A stretch of DNA of 64,000 bases from Parcubacteria bacterium C7867-004 (GCA_001189075.1 LFCN01000006.1:558001-622000); one strand, 5' to 3'; positions 1-9,070 are shown, numbered from the stretch's first letter. The notes: a model not told the origin generated them from the letters alone. Numbers and translations: made by a program.

Positions 1-366
1 GCGACGACAACCGAAGAAGGCAGCGTAAACGAGGTTGCGAACACTACTGACGCTTTCAAGGCCAAGCTCGCCGGCGACTGGCGCAGCAAGGACGACGCGA
101 AGTTCACGCGCCAGTTCTCGGCCGACGGGACCGTTGTCGATCGATACCAAGGGAATGATGACGCTACCGTCACCGGCGAGTGGTCGATCGTCGCCGACCC
201 TTCAAAAGAAGCGATACCGCTCCCGGTCGTGAAGGACGCGAAGATCGTTAAGATCGAGTTCCCCGAAGAAGCGCTCTACTTCGCAGTGAACGGCCTTACC
301 GAAACCGATCTCTCCATGATCTACCTCACCGGCAACGGCACTCTCGAGTTCTCGAGGGTTCGCTAA
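1..366 (+). CDS. 3' part of an unknown protein (N-terminus outside window)
   Basis: Frame 1 is open from the first base to TAA at 364-366 and gives 121 residues. The visible part starts in a polar stretch and contains GDWRSKDDAKFTRQF, followed by alternating hydrophobic and polar segments that suggest a small lipocalin-like beta sandwich. The true start, and any signal peptide, lie upstream of the window. A hairpin terminator follows 20 bases after the stop. I do not recognise the family. The fold suggestion is inference from the residue pattern only. Confidence 0.7.
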   Translation, partial: ATTTEEGSVNEVANTTDAFKAKLAGDWRSKDDAKFTRQFSADGTVVDRYQGNDDATVTGEWSIVADPSKEAIPLPVVKDAKIVKIEFPEEALYFAVNGLTETDLSMIYLTGNGTLEFSRVR

Positions 367-387
367 GAATTCATCCAATGCGCCAAA

Positions 388-415
388 AGAGCCCGTAGAT
401 ACGGTCTCTTTTTAT
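388..415 (+). terminator. Rho-independent terminator
   Basis: Arms at 388-397 and 400-409 pair with one mismatch, and a T-rich run follows. It closes the partial gene ending at 366. Confidence 0.75.
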
Positions 416-444
416 TTGACTTATATAGATATACGTGCTATATT
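416..444 (+). promoter_or_regulatory. Sigma70-type promoter for the phosphatase gene
   Basis: TTGACT (416-421), a 17-base spacer and TATATT (439-444). About 50 bases of leader follow before ATG 504, with AAAGGA at 492-497 as ribosome binding site. Confidence 0.8.
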
Positions 445-503
445 GTATTCGAACCTAGACTTCGGTCGTAGGTGAGCCCTTCAACAAATGGAAAGGACGG
501 ATA

Positions 504-1118
504 ATGACCGTCGTTACGAGCATCACGGCCCTGCGTCACGGAAACGCAGAGAGGAAAGTCGACACCGGTAACACCCGGGACGACGACCTTGTTCGCCGAC
601 TCTCGGAAACCGGCGTCGCCCAGGCCAAAAACAAGACGGACCTGTTCAACCAGGAGACCGCCACGGTCCTCACCTCGCCGGCGCTCCGCGCGCAATACAC
701 GGCGGAGCTCGTCTGCGACAACGTCGTGATCAAGGCCACCCACATCCTCCCCGAGCTCTACACGCCCGTCGGCAAGGATGGCGAACGTCTGGACGCCGAC
801 TTCGAACGGCTCGGATACGCTCCGGCGGCGACCTACCTCGCCCAGGACACGTTCGGGGCGTGGCGCCGCTTCGAAGCGACGGCCGGCAAGGCCATCGCCT
901 CCAAGATCCAGTCCGCGAGCGACGGCAACATCAACGACTTCGTGGTCGGCGGCCATGCCGTCTACACGAACGTGGCCATCGCCGGCGCGCTCTACGAACT
1001 CGGGTACGAAGTGCCCGACTACGTGATCAAGGTGATCTACGCGCTCGAGCTCCCCGAAGTCGGGGCGTTCACGATCACCTTCATCGACGGCAAGTTCGCC
1101 TCGCTGGAGATCTTCTAG
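504..1118 (+). CDS. Histidine phosphatase family protein (phosphoglycerate mutase-like)
   Basis: The 204-residue protein carries the LRHGNAE signature near its N-terminus (residues about 9-15), whose His is the phospho-acceptor in this family. A second catalytic-type His sits in VVGGHAVYTN near residue 152. The length fits small SixA/CobC-like members. The substrate cannot be read from the sequence. The gene stands alone: a consensus promoter and a Shine-Dalgarno (AAAGGA, 6 bases before ATG) lie upstream and a 9-bp hairpin terminator follows. Codon use is markedly rich in C/G-ending codons compared with nearby mreB or fmt, and this unit resembles the other cassette-like genes of the window. 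Confidence 0.8.
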   Translation: MTVVTSITALRHGNAERKVDTGNTRDDDLVRRLSETGVAQAKNKTDLFNQETATVLTSPALRAQYTAELVCDNVVIKATHILPELYTPVGKDGERLDADFERLGYAPAATYLAQDTFGAWRRFEATAGKAIASKIQSASDGNINDFVVGGHAVYTNVAIAGALYELGYEVPDYVIKVIYALELPEVGAFTITFIDGKFASLEIF

Positions 1119-1156
1119 TCTCCGGTACCTTTCCACCAACAAGCACCTTCACTACG

Positions 1157-1187
1157 AGGGCCCCGCACACACTACGCGGGGCCCTTT
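1157..1187 (+). terminator. Rho-independent terminator
   Basis: A perfect 9-bp stem (1158-1166 with 1176-1184) is followed by TTT, downstream of the phosphatase gene. Confidence 0.85.
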
Positions 1188-1207
1188 CTGCATATATCTG
1201 AAAGTAT

Positions 1208-1235
1208 TTGACATTCCTTAACTTCGAGGGATACT
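1208..1235 (+). promoter_or_regulatory. Promoter for the secreted protein at 1286
   Basis: TTGACA (1208-1213), a 16-base spacer and GATACT (1230-1235). Confidence 0.7.
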
Positions 1236-1285
1236 TGCACTGACGAGGCCTTCACCGCTCGTCTGCGCAATCTAAGGAGATTCCT

Positions 1286-1639
1286 GTGCGCACGGTAACC
1301 CGGACTGCTCTTTGTGTACTCGCTATCGCGGTCTACGGATTACCTGCCCGCGCGCAGGAAGATCCGAAGGACGCCCTCGCGAGGGCTGTCTTCTCCTCGA
1401 ATGGCGTGACCTACGTGCCCGACCCTGACCGCTTCTATCTCTCTGGTTCGGAGATGGACCGGCGGACTCTGAACCTGAGGCCGTGGTCGCCCGAACAGCC
1501 CGACTGGCGGGCGAATGTTGGGCTCCGCGACAAGAACGGTAACCCGAAGCGTCCCTGGATCGAGCGGCTTGAACCGATCGGTGCGCGACCGAAGGTCTCC
1601 TTCGGCGCAACAGTCACCCGCGCCATACCCAAATCATGA
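1286..1639 (+). CDS. Small secreted protein of unknown function
   Basis: The protein has 117 residues with a GTG start chosen because AAGGAGA lies five bases upstream. Residues 1-23 form a Sec signal peptide (hydrophobic ALCVLAIAVYGLP core, then ARA as a cleavage site). The mature part is short, rich in Arg, Pro and Trp, and has no Cys or recognisable domain. It is a one-gene unit: promoter at 1208, long leader, and a terminator that overlaps its own TGA stop. I do not recognise the family. Confidence 0.65.
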   Translation: MRTVTRTALCVLAIAVYGLPARAQEDPKDALARAVFSSNGVTYVPDPDRFYLSGSEMDRRTLNLRPWSPEQPDWRANVGLRDKNGNPKRPWIERLEPIGARPKVSFGATVTRAIPKS

Positions 1640-1671
1640 GCTCGTCCTCACCGGCGGGCTCTTTTCTTTTA
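1638..1671 (+). terminator. Terminator overlapping the stop codon
   Basis: A 9-bp stem including G-U pairs (1638-1646 with 1653-1661) is followed by TTTTCTTTTA. It overlaps the TGA at 1637-1639 and separates this gene from the convergent swivel operon. Confidence 0.75.
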
Positions 1672-3093
1672 TCCCGCTCGCTCGAGTACCCGCACCATTC
1701 CCGTATTCGCATCTACCTCGAGCAGATCGCCGTCCTTGAACACTTGTGTGGCGAACTTAGTGCCGATGATGCAGGGCTTCTTCATCTCGCGAGACACGAT
1801 GGCTGCATGCGAGAGCATGCCGCCGATATCGGTGACTATCGCACAGGAGCGCTGCATGAGCAGGACGAAATCGGGCGTCGTCATCGTGGTGACGAGCACG
1901 TCGCCCTGTTCCATCTTCCCGAACTCGTCGAGGTTCATGATCACCTTCGCCCGCCCCTGGACATTTCCCTTGTTCGCGATCTGTCCCTTGAGTTCGGTGG
2001 TGCCGCTGCCTACCTTCGGTATGAAGGTCTCAAGATACCGGATGTCTTCCGGGTCATCGATGAAATGTGCCTTTCCTTCTGCATCTGCTCGTACCGCCCA
2101 TTTGCGATCAGCACGCTTCTCAATGCGCGCCTGGAGCTCTTCGGGCGTAAGCGCCCCTGTAAGGCCCGCGCGTATCTCGTCATGATTGAGCGACATAAGC
2201 TCGCGATAGGAAACGCCGAACCGGTCGGCGACGCGCAGCAGAAACGGCCGCGCATGGAGATGCAGCATGGAGACGTACTCAGCGCAGCCCTGCTTTCCGT
2301 ACCCGATAGCGGTGAGGCAGCGCAGCAGATGACGTACGTTGTCGGAGACCGGAGGCTGCTCGTGCGCCGCCTCATCGAGCGAGACGTTGCTGATCATATC
2401 CAGGAGCCGCGGCAGCGTAAGCTCTTCCCCGATCCAGTTCGCCATCTCGATCCAGCCGTAGCGCTTCCGGTGATCCTCGAGCTTGGCGAAAAGCTCGCTA
2501 TCAGCTTCAACTTCTGCGAGCGAGCGGCCATTGATCTCCCGCGCGAGCTGCTTGAGCTCTTCTTGCTGCCGATACAGAGGCGTATCGATCACGATGAGGC
2601 CCGCAACCACGTCCGGCGCTATCGACTCTTTCACGACCTGCTCGAGGAAGACCTCCTCGAGCACATACGCTATCTGGCTCGCCGACGCGCTCCAGTAGAA
2701 CATGAGGCGGCGTACCACCGATACGAGCCGCTCGAAGTTCTCGAGGGTCGGCTCATACGCCGGAACCTCGAGCGCGAAATTGAGTGCGTCCTGGCAGGCG
2801 TTTCTGGCTGCGTGCTCGTACTTCTCGAAGAACGGGTCGTGCCGCTCCACCAAGTCGCGCATCACCTCCCGCAGCCGGTTGCGTTCCGGTACGTTATAGA
2901 AGACGTGTCCGCCGCACAGAGCGAACATGCTGCACTCGCGCATATCGAGGCCAACCGATTCCGCAAACTCTTTCCGATACCAGTCCTGCCAGAACCATGC
3001 AGCGAAGAGGTCCTCTTTCCAGAGGCCGAGATACGCCCAGTCTTCGGGCTTGAATCCTGCGAGTTCCGGAGAATTGAATGCGTGGTCGCTCAT
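1669..3093 (-). CDS. PEP-utilising swivel-domain protein, copy 1 (no ATP-grasp domain)
   Basis: 474 residues. A mostly helical region of about 365 residues (containing RYGWIEMANWIGEELT and RFGVSYRELMSLNHDEI) resembles the middle domain of rifampicin phosphotransferase-like proteins. The C-terminal 105 residues form the PEP-utilising mobile (swivelling) domain, with the phospho-accepting His near 429 in GGMLSHAAIVSRE and the closing PCIIGT...VFKDGDLLEVDA motif. There is no nucleotide-binding domain and no PEP/pyruvate TIM barrel, so it cannot be a full PEP synthase. It is the last gene of the four-gene operon and its ATG overlaps the previous stop by four bases. A role as an acceptor for phosphate activated by the large first protein is inference; the substrate is unknown. 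Confidence 0.8.
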   Translation of the reverse strand: MSDHAFNSPELAGFKPEDWAYLGLWKEDLFAAWFWQDWYRKEFAESVGLDMRECSMFALCGGHVFYNVPERNRLREVMRDLVERHDPFFEKYEHAARNACQDALNFALEVPAYEPTLENFERLVSVVRRLMFYWSASASQIAYVLEEVFLEQVVKESIAPDVVAGLIVIDTPLYRQQEELKQLAREINGRSLAEVEADSELFAKLEDHRKRYGWIEMANWIGEELTLPRLLDMISNVSLDEAAHEQPPVSDNVRHLLRCLTAIGYGKQGCAEYVSMLHLHARPFLLRVADRFGVSYRELMSLNHDEIRAGLTGALTPEELQARIEKRADRKWAVRADAEGKAHFIDDPEDIRYLETFIPKVGSGTTELKGQIANKGNVQGRAKVIMNLDEFGKMEQGDVLVTTMTTPDFVLLMQRSCAIVTDIGGMLSHAAIVSREMKKPCIIGTKFATQVFKDGDLLEVDANTGMVRVLERAG

Positions 3094-4112
3094 AGTTTCC
3101 GTACTATACCCTTCTCCGCATCCACTTCAACCATATCGCCATCCTTGAATACCTTTGTGGCGATCTTCGCGCCGATCACGCACGGCTTCTTGAGCTCCCG
3201 CGCGACGATCGCGGCGTGACACATGATCCCGCCCTCATCAGTTACGAATGCGGCGGCGCGATGCATCGCAGAAAGGAAATCAGGCGTCGTCATCGGCGAG
3301 ACGAGGATATCTCCGTCAGTCACGTTGGTCATCTGCATCTTGTTCTTCACGATGCGAACTCGCCCGGTAACCATTCCCTTCTGGGCAACCTGTCCCTTCA
3401 CTTCCGAGACCTGATCGACTGCATCGAATAATCCTTCGAACTCATATTTCGGGTGCTCCTTAGCAAACTGCTCGAGCGACATGACGAATCGTTCTTTTCC
3501 ATCAACTGATACCACCCCGTTCATCCTTGCTTCTAGCGTCTCGGATGACGGAAGATGAGGGAACTCCTCGCACAGCACCAAGTTCGCATGTTCGCGCTTT
3601 CCTCCGAGCGCGACGATGCAGTCCTTTATGTAGACATCGTTGCGCGCAAAGAATTCGTCAGTAGTGCGAAGCGTCATCACGAGCTTCATGACGTCCTCCG
3701 GCGTGCGCGTATCGGTGCCTGGGTAGTACCACATGGAGAAAAGCGGAGCGGCTACTTTTATGAGCTCGACATATGCTTCAAGCCGTTCGATGTCAGCCGT
3801 CGGTCCGGCAGCCCAGAATCCTTGTATCTGCTCTAGAAGCGGTTGGTACTCCGCTATAACCGACTCTATGAATGCTGTACCGCCCTTATTGAGCTCGAGC
3901 AGCGTATCGAGCATCCATTCGATCGCTTCGGTATGCTCCCAGATTTGCAGGTTCTCCTCAGTAACGAAGAAGATCTCGAATACGGGGAATGGTGAAGTCA
4001 GTCCAAGCTTCGGGAGAAGATGGTCAAGAAATCCTCTTGCCCAGTATTCCTCGAGCGCGAGCGTGAAGTCGCGTTCGTAGGGCTTCGTAAATACGATCTT
4101 CTTGTCACTCAT
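3090..4112 (-). CDS. PEP-utilising swivel-domain protein, copy 2
   Basis: 340 residues, the shortest of the set. The helical N-terminal region is reduced to about 235 residues. The C-terminal swivel domain has the reactive His near 299 in GGIMCHAAIVARE, followed by KPCVIGAKIATKVFKDGD. ATG start and TGA stop are shared in four-base overlaps with both neighbours, which indicates translational coupling. As in copy 1, no ATP-grasp or PEP-binding barrel is present. The differing N-terminal regions of the copies suggest that each holds a different partner or substrate, but this is inference. Confidence 0.8.
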   Translation of the reverse strand: MSDKKIVFTKPYERDFTLALEEYWARGFLDHLLPKLGLTSPFPVFEIFFVTEENLQIWEHTEAIEWMLDTLLELNKGGTAFIESVIAEYQPLLEQIQGFWAAGPTADIERLEAYVELIKVAAPLFSMWYYPGTDTRTPEDVMKLVMTLRTTDEFFARNDVYIKDCIVALGGKREHANLVLCEEFPHLPSSETLEARMNGVVSVDGKERFVMSLEQFAKEHPKYEFEGLFDAVDQVSEVKGQVAQKGMVTGRVRIVKNKMQMTNVTDGDILVSPMTTPDFLSAMHRAAAFVTDEGGIMCHAAIVARELKKPCVIGAKIATKVFKDGDMVEVDAEKGIVRKL

Positions 4113-5509
4113 AGTTTTCGTACTATACCCGTGTTCGCATCCACCTCAACCAGGTCGCCATCCTTAAAGACCTGCGTGGCATTCTTGGTTCCGATGATGC
4201 ACGGAATCTTGAGCTCCCTGCTCACGATGGCTGCGTGGGAAGTAATGCCGCCCTCGTTCGTTACGATTGCTCCCGACAGCTTCATGAGCGGCAGGAACTC
4301 GGGACGGGTCATCGACGTGATTAGAATTTCACCTTTCTGAAATGAAGCTGCCTTCGAGTCATTGAAATCAAGAAGTATGCGCGCTCGGCCGGTTGCAGTT
4401 CCTTTCGAGGCTATGACTCCCTTTATCTCGGTTACTTCATCAGAGCGCATGGTTTCAGCATACGCGCTCTCTACCATCCCCCAGTACTCCTCTGCCTCCG
4501 GACCGAAAGCGTAGGTAAACTCATTATCCGGTGTCATATGCACGAAAATCCCCTCTCGGTACTGTCGCTCGATGTCAGGCGCAGTGAGTCTTCCCGAGAG
4601 AACATCGGGTATCTGGCTCGGCAGGAGCGCATTGGCGTATGCAAGCGGAATGTCGTTGCGACGGAGTATCTCTCGCTTGATCTTCACGAGACCGTACAGT
4701 CCAACGTAATTCAGCTTCTTGCGATCATCCCTCCACGTCGTGAGCGTACGGAAAAGCGCAAGAGGATTCTCCTCGAGCCCGTACCGGACAAGAATCTCCT
4801 TCTCTTCTTCAAGTGGAGAATGGAATGCGGCAGCATGACGGTTAGCGAGCGCTTCATCGATGAATGCATCATCGACTTCAACGAGGTCAGAATAGCTCAC
4901 GCCATACCAATAGAATTCGTCCCGCAGCTCTTCCTGGGTCATATCTCCCTCTGCAACCTTCTCGAGCGCGAACTCCCAAGCAGTTATGAACGATGGAATA
5001 AGGGGCGTCGTAAGCGTCTGAATCTCTTCCTCGGAAAAGCCGAACTCAGAGGAAATCCGCTCCATCTCTATGCGGTCTGCACCGATGTCGAAAGCATCGA
5101 TGAAGATAGAAAGGGACCACATTTTCATATCGAGTGCGAACATGCGCTCGTAGCAGTCCATGAGCTCTTTGTCAGAAAGTGGCTCCATGTCCTTCCCGAC
5201 GAGCGTCTTTGATTCAAGAAGTATCTCTTTTTCAATCTGTTCCCACTCTTCCTGCCAAGTCTCTGGGAATCCTGCTGCACACAAATCGAGGACGGCACGA
5301 GTGATGGCTTCAAGATTCTTCTCGTAATAACTCACACGGAAATATCCCTCCTTATAGAACAACCAGACTTCTTTGAAGTTAACTGGCACATGGTCCAGCA
5401 TCGGAGTGGCCATCGTGTAGTAAGGAAACATCACCTGATACATGCCGACAGCCGCCTCCTGACGGTACAGCGGCTCATTTGGTCGTATGACGATTGGTTT
5501 TCCCTTCAT
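4109..5509 (-). CDS. PEP-utilising swivel-domain protein, copy 3
   Basis: 466 residues from the start MKGKPIVIRPNEP. That ATG (5507-5509) lies ten bases after the upstream stop; a further upstream in-frame start would overlap the first gene and adds a sequence that does not look like family N-termini. The helical N-terminal portion spans about 360 residues. The swivel domain ends the protein, with His near 425 in GGITSHAAIVSREL and IPCIIGTKNATQVFKDGD. The ribosome site is weak (AGAAAG). It is the second gene of the operon. Function is not known beyond the domain assignment. Confidence 0.78.
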   Translation of the reverse strand: MKGKPIVIRPNEPLYRQEAAVGMYQVMFPYYTMATPMLDHVPVNFKEVWLFYKEGYFRVSYYEKNLEAITRAVLDLCAAGFPETWQEEWEQIEKEILLESKTLVGKDMEPLSDKELMDCYERMFALDMKMWSLSIFIDAFDIGADRIEMERISSEFGFSEEEIQTLTTPLIPSFITAWEFALEKVAEGDMTQEELRDEFYWYGVSYSDLVEVDDAFIDEALANRHAAAFHSPLEEEKEILVRYGLEENPLALFRTLTTWRDDRKKLNYVGLYGLVKIKREILRRNDIPLAYANALLPSQIPDVLSGRLTAPDIERQYREGIFVHMTPDNEFTYAFGPEAEEYWGMVESAYAETMRSDEVTEIKGVIASKGTATGRARILLDFNDSKAASFQKGEILITSMTRPEFLPLMKLSGAIVTNEGGITSHAAIVSRELKIPCIIGTKNATQVFKDGDLVEVDANTGIVRKL

Positions 5510-5519
5510 GTCGCTTTCT

Positions 5520-8500
5520 CTACGCAATGATACGAACCGTTCCAGTGTCCGCATCCACTTCAACCATATCGCCATCTTTCAGCACCTGCGTCGCATTTTT
5601 GGTCCCGACGATGCACGGCACCTTGAGCTCACGCGACGCGATCGCCGCATGACACGTCATGCCTCCCTCGTCGGTTACCACCGCACCTGCTATTTTCATG
5701 ATCGCCACGTAGTCAGGGTTGGTCATTTCCGTTACGAGTATCTCTCCTTTTTGGAAGGCGTTCATATCCGCGAAGGTGGAGACTTTCCGCACTATTCCGC
5801 TCGCCTTCCCTTTGTACGCAGTGGCGCCTTGTGTCTCCGTTACCGATTCTGAAGCGAGTTCCTCGAACACAAGCCCATGACGAGCGAGCTCGCTTTCCAG
5901 ATCACGAAGCGGATAGACGTTCTCGTCGATCATCACGCAGCCCTCCGCGCGGTCCTTGATACGAGCAAGGATCGATTCATCACCAGCGCGAGCGAGCGCG
6001 ACCGCTTCGTCCGGCGTTACGTAGGGCGCAAGTTCGGCAAGATCGGGAAAACGCTGCTTCCAGAAGCCGGTCATGAGCTTGCTCATCTGTTCGGTATATT
6101 TCTCTGATACCGCGCGATACGAGAGGATGAGATCCTTTGCCTCTTGGGGAGCATCGGGGTCATCAGGAATCTCGAATGCGGCGCTCATGCCTGACCACCA
6201 GCGAACGAGGTGCTCGTAGTAGTCCTCGAGGTCCTCCCCGGACTCTATAGTTTTCTCTTCGGAAAGGTACGGCATGAGAGCGGGCCAATGCATATCAAGA
6301 CGCTCCTTGAGCCGTACCATGAGGGTTGGGTCCTCGGCGAGCGTCCGCTTGCGAATCGCCGACAATTCTTCCCAGTCTTTTGCGTCATACCAGACCGCTC
6401 CCTTGCCGTGACCGGCAGGAACGACGAACACGGCATGCGCCAGCTCATGTGCGTAAAAATCCTTGAACCCGAGACGATCGCTGTCATTCCAGAGCTGGAA
6501 ATAGAAGAGTGGCTTCTCGCGTGAGAATACCTTTGAAAGTACGACTTCTTGTTCGGTAAAGCTCTTGAGGATACGGACGATTCCTGCATCTGCGTCTACC
6601 TCGACCAGGTCGCCGTCCTTAAACACCTGCGTACCGATCTTGGTGCCGATGATGCACGGCTTTTTCATCTCTCGTGACACAATAGCGGCGTGGGAGGTTA
6701 TACCGCCGAGGTCCGTTACGAATGCCGCTGCCTTGCCCATAGCGGGGATGAAGTCAGGGGTTGTTTCGGGAGCAAAGAGAATCATTCCCTGCTCTACCTT
6801 CTTCGCATCCTGTGGCGTGAGAACCACAACAGCAATTCCTTGTGCCTTGCCGCGATTGGCCGAGCTGCCCGTGACTTCTGTTACCCCCTCATGCTGTTCT
6901 TCGGATAGAAAGACTTGTAAGCACGCATCAAGTTTCTCGCCGGAGAGAATAGTGAGATTGTCGTTCTCATCTTTGTAGATACCGACCTTCTTCACTCGCT
7001 CCTTGAGGTCTGATGCAGGTATGCTTCCGGTTGTCGCCAACTCCCGTATCTCGCTGAAGGAAAGGAAGATGACCTCTTCGTAGCTGAGACCGACACCTTG
7101 CGCTAGACGCGTAAGAAACGATCGCCACGCATATGCTAGCCGTGCGCAGCTCTGCGCGCACTCAAGTCTGACTTGTGCGCCCCGGCCAGCAGCAGCCAGA
7201 ACATGCGAAAGTTCTGGGTATGGATCAGAGGCTGTAGCTTCGTGTGATGGTTCGGCCTTTGAAAGCGCTTCCATAAACGCGGGCATGGAACGGGAGTCAC
7301 CCCAGAAGTGATGCGTACCGAGGTATTCAGTATTCTGCTGATATTCGGCGAGACGACTCGCTAGCCCAGCGTCCTGCTGCTGTATTGCATCCATGTCGAA
7401 CGGAAGCTTCTTCTCTTCAAGCTCTTTCCTGAAGTCGGTTAAAGCATCTTGATCGCGGGTTACGGAGCTTGGGAATTGCGGCAGGGCTGCGCCAATATCA
7501 TCAGCTGCAAGATTGTGAGCCTTCGCATACTCTCCGATCATTCCGTCTGCGGCGGCGCCTATAGAGAAGCAGGACCACCACGGGAATCGGAGACGGCGCA
7601 TCAGATTGTAGTCTTTCTCAAACTGCTCGATACTGTCATGCGAGCCAGCCTCTCCCGCACGATGCACGCACTCTTCTGAAAGTTCGTTTGCGATAGCAAG
7701 TATGGAATCGGCGTACGTAGTACTTCCCGCTTCGAATTCGCTGCGGACCTTGTCCGTGATACGTGCATACGCGCCATCGGTACGAACAAAGTAGTGCCCA
7801 TCGAAACTTAAGACTCCGGGATTGGGATCAGACGTAACGCCGAGCACTGCGGCTTCTGGGCTACGGCTCCAGTCAAGCCACAGCTCCATCTCAATGGTTG
7901 GCGCCACCCATCTTCCGAACTTGGTATAGAGGGAAGGGTCAGGAAACCTGTCGGTGTGAATTTCAGTCGGTGCAGCGGAATTAAAATCCTCCGAGAGCGT
8001 GGTTATTGGTCTGCTCTGCGTTATGTAAATATCGCTCCCCTCCATCGCCCACTCGATATCGCAGGGGAATCCGTAATGCTTCTCGATACCGATGACGGTT
8101 TCCGAGAGTGCGAGAATCTGCTCGTCTGAGAGCACTTGATCAGTACCTTTTGGCGTATCGCGCCATTCGTTGCCTCCGCCTTCCTTGCGGAAGAGTCCGC
8201 GCTCTTGGTCCGCGAGATTCTTATCGATGATCTCGCGCGGCTCTTTGGTTATAACGTATGAGTCCGGCGTGATCTGCCCCGACACCACCGCCTCGCCGAG
8301 TCCGAACCCTGCCTCGATGATGAGCTGATTGCGATCTTCGGTTACCGGATGCACCGAGAACGCGATGCCGGCCGCGTCGCTGTTCACCATCTTCTGCACG
8401 ACAACGGCTACCGATATCTTCTGCGTATCGAGTCCCTTCTCGAATCGATAGAAGATAGCGCGCGGAGTGAAGAGCGATGCCCAGCACTCCTGCACTTTCT

Positions 8501-8945
8501 CAAGCACGGTGGCTTCGGTGGTGTTGAGGTACGTATCGAGCTGTCCGGCCCATGCGGCGGTCGCTCCGTCCTCTGCAGTCGCTGATGAGCGCACCGCGAC
8601 GAATTCGGTATCGAGTTTCTTGAATGCCGCCATGACCTCGATCTTGATGTCTTCCGGCATGGCAGCCTGAAGAATGAGTCCTTGGATCATCTCCGACGCG
8701 TGCTCCACTGTATGCATCTCCTCGTGCGATACCGTTGCAAGGATCGCATCTATCTCAACATTCAAGTGCGTCTCCTCGATGAACCGCTCGAAGGTGTCGG
8801 CGAGAATGACATACCCGGGAGGGACTGGGATGCCCGCCTGTGTCATCTCTCCTAGGGACGCGCCTTTCCCACCGGCTATCGGCGCATCGTTCCTCCCTAT
8901 CCGCCCGAACTCGCGGATGAGCTCCATATGCCTGCACGATAGCAT
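5520..8945 (-). CDS. ATP-grasp / double-swivel phosphotransferase-like protein (PEP synthase relative)
   Basis: 1141 residues. Order: PPDK/PEP-synthase N-terminal ATP-grasp domain (about 10-330) with GGKGASLGEM, VRSSATAEDGATAAWAGQ, GFGLGEAVVSGQITPDSY and DIEWAMEG...QSRPITT; helical domain (about 340-690); swivel domain with His 752 in GGITSHAAIVSRE; second helical region; second swivel domain at the C-terminus with His near 1099 in GGMTCHAAIASRE. No TIM barrel follows, so it differs from PpsA and PPDK and is closer in layout to rifampicin phosphotransferase, but with its helical-swivel half duplicated. It is the first gene of the operon and the only one with a kinase-type domain. The start may be the ATG at 8927 (MELIREFGR); both starts have weak ribosome sites. 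Confidence 0.85.
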   Translation of the reverse strand: MLSCRHMELIREFGRIGRNDAPIAGGKGASLGEMTQAGIPVPPGYVILADTFERFIEETHLNVEIDAILATVSHEEMHTVEHASEMIQGLILQAAMPEDIKIEVMAAFKKLDTEFVAVRSSATAEDGATAAWAGQLDTYLNTTEATVLEKVQECWASLFTPRAIFYRFEKGLDTQKISVAVVVQKMVNSDAAGIAFSVHPVTEDRNQLIIEAGFGLGEAVVSGQITPDSYVITKEPREIIDKNLADQERGLFRKEGGGNEWRDTPKGTDQVLSDEQILALSETVIGIEKHYGFPCDIEWAMEGSDIYITQSRPITTLSEDFNSAAPTEIHTDRFPDPSLYTKFGRWVAPTIEMELWLDWSRSPEAAVLGVTSDPNPGVLSFDGHYFVRTDGAYARITDKVRSEFEAGSTTYADSILAIANELSEECVHRAGEAGSHDSIEQFEKDYNLMRRLRFPWWSCFSIGAAADGMIGEYAKAHNLAADDIGAALPQFPSSVTRDQDALTDFRKELEEKKLPFDMDAIQQQDAGLASRLAEYQQNTEYLGTHHFWGDSRSMPAFMEALSKAEPSHEATASDPYPELSHVLAAAGRGAQVRLECAQSCARLAYAWRSFLTRLAQGVGLSYEEVIFLSFSEIRELATTGSIPASDLKERVKKVGIYKDENDNLTILSGEKLDACLQVFLSEEQHEGVTEVTGSSANRGKAQGIAVVVLTPQDAKKVEQGMILFAPETTPDFIPAMGKAAAFVTDLGGITSHAAIVSREMKKPCIIGTKIGTQVFKDGDLVEVDADAGIVRILKSFTEQEVVLSKVFSREKPLFYFQLWNDSDRLGFKDFYAHELAHAVFVVPAGHGKGAVWYDAKDWEELSAIRKRTLAEDPTLMVRLKERLDMHWPALMPYLSEEKTIESGEDLEDYYEHLVRWWSGMSAAFEIPDDPDAPQEAKDLILSYRAVSEKYTEQMSKLMTGFWKQRFPDLAELAPYVTPDEAVALARAGDESILARIKDRAEGCVMIDENVYPLRDLESELARHGLVFEELASESVTETQGATAYKGKASGIVRKVSTFADMNAFQKGEILVTEMTNPDYVAIMKIAGAVVTDEGGMTCHAAIASRELKVPCIVGTKNATQVLKDGDMVEVDADTGTVRIIA

Positions 8946-8957
8946 GATTCCTTCATG

Positions 8958-8986
8958 TTTCTAGGCTGTTTTACATGATTTGACAA
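8958..8986 (-). promoter_or_regulatory. Possible promoter of the swivel operon
   Basis: On the minus strand TTGTCA (8986-8981), a 17-base spacer and TAGAAA (8963-8958). Its -35 overlaps the -35 of the divergent promoter for 9071, so the two transcription starts may compete. Confidence 0.5.
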
Positions 8987-9008
8987 AGTAATATAAAAGA
9001 TTCATACT
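8980..9008 (+). promoter_or_regulatory. Promoter for the gene at 9071
   Basis: TTGACA (8980-8985), a 17-base spacer and CATACT (9003-9008). Confidence 0.65.
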
Positions 9009-9070
9009 ATACTTTAGATAGCGCGTGGATCCTCCCGCTCTATTTCCCCACAGAAACAGAAAGGGTCGCT

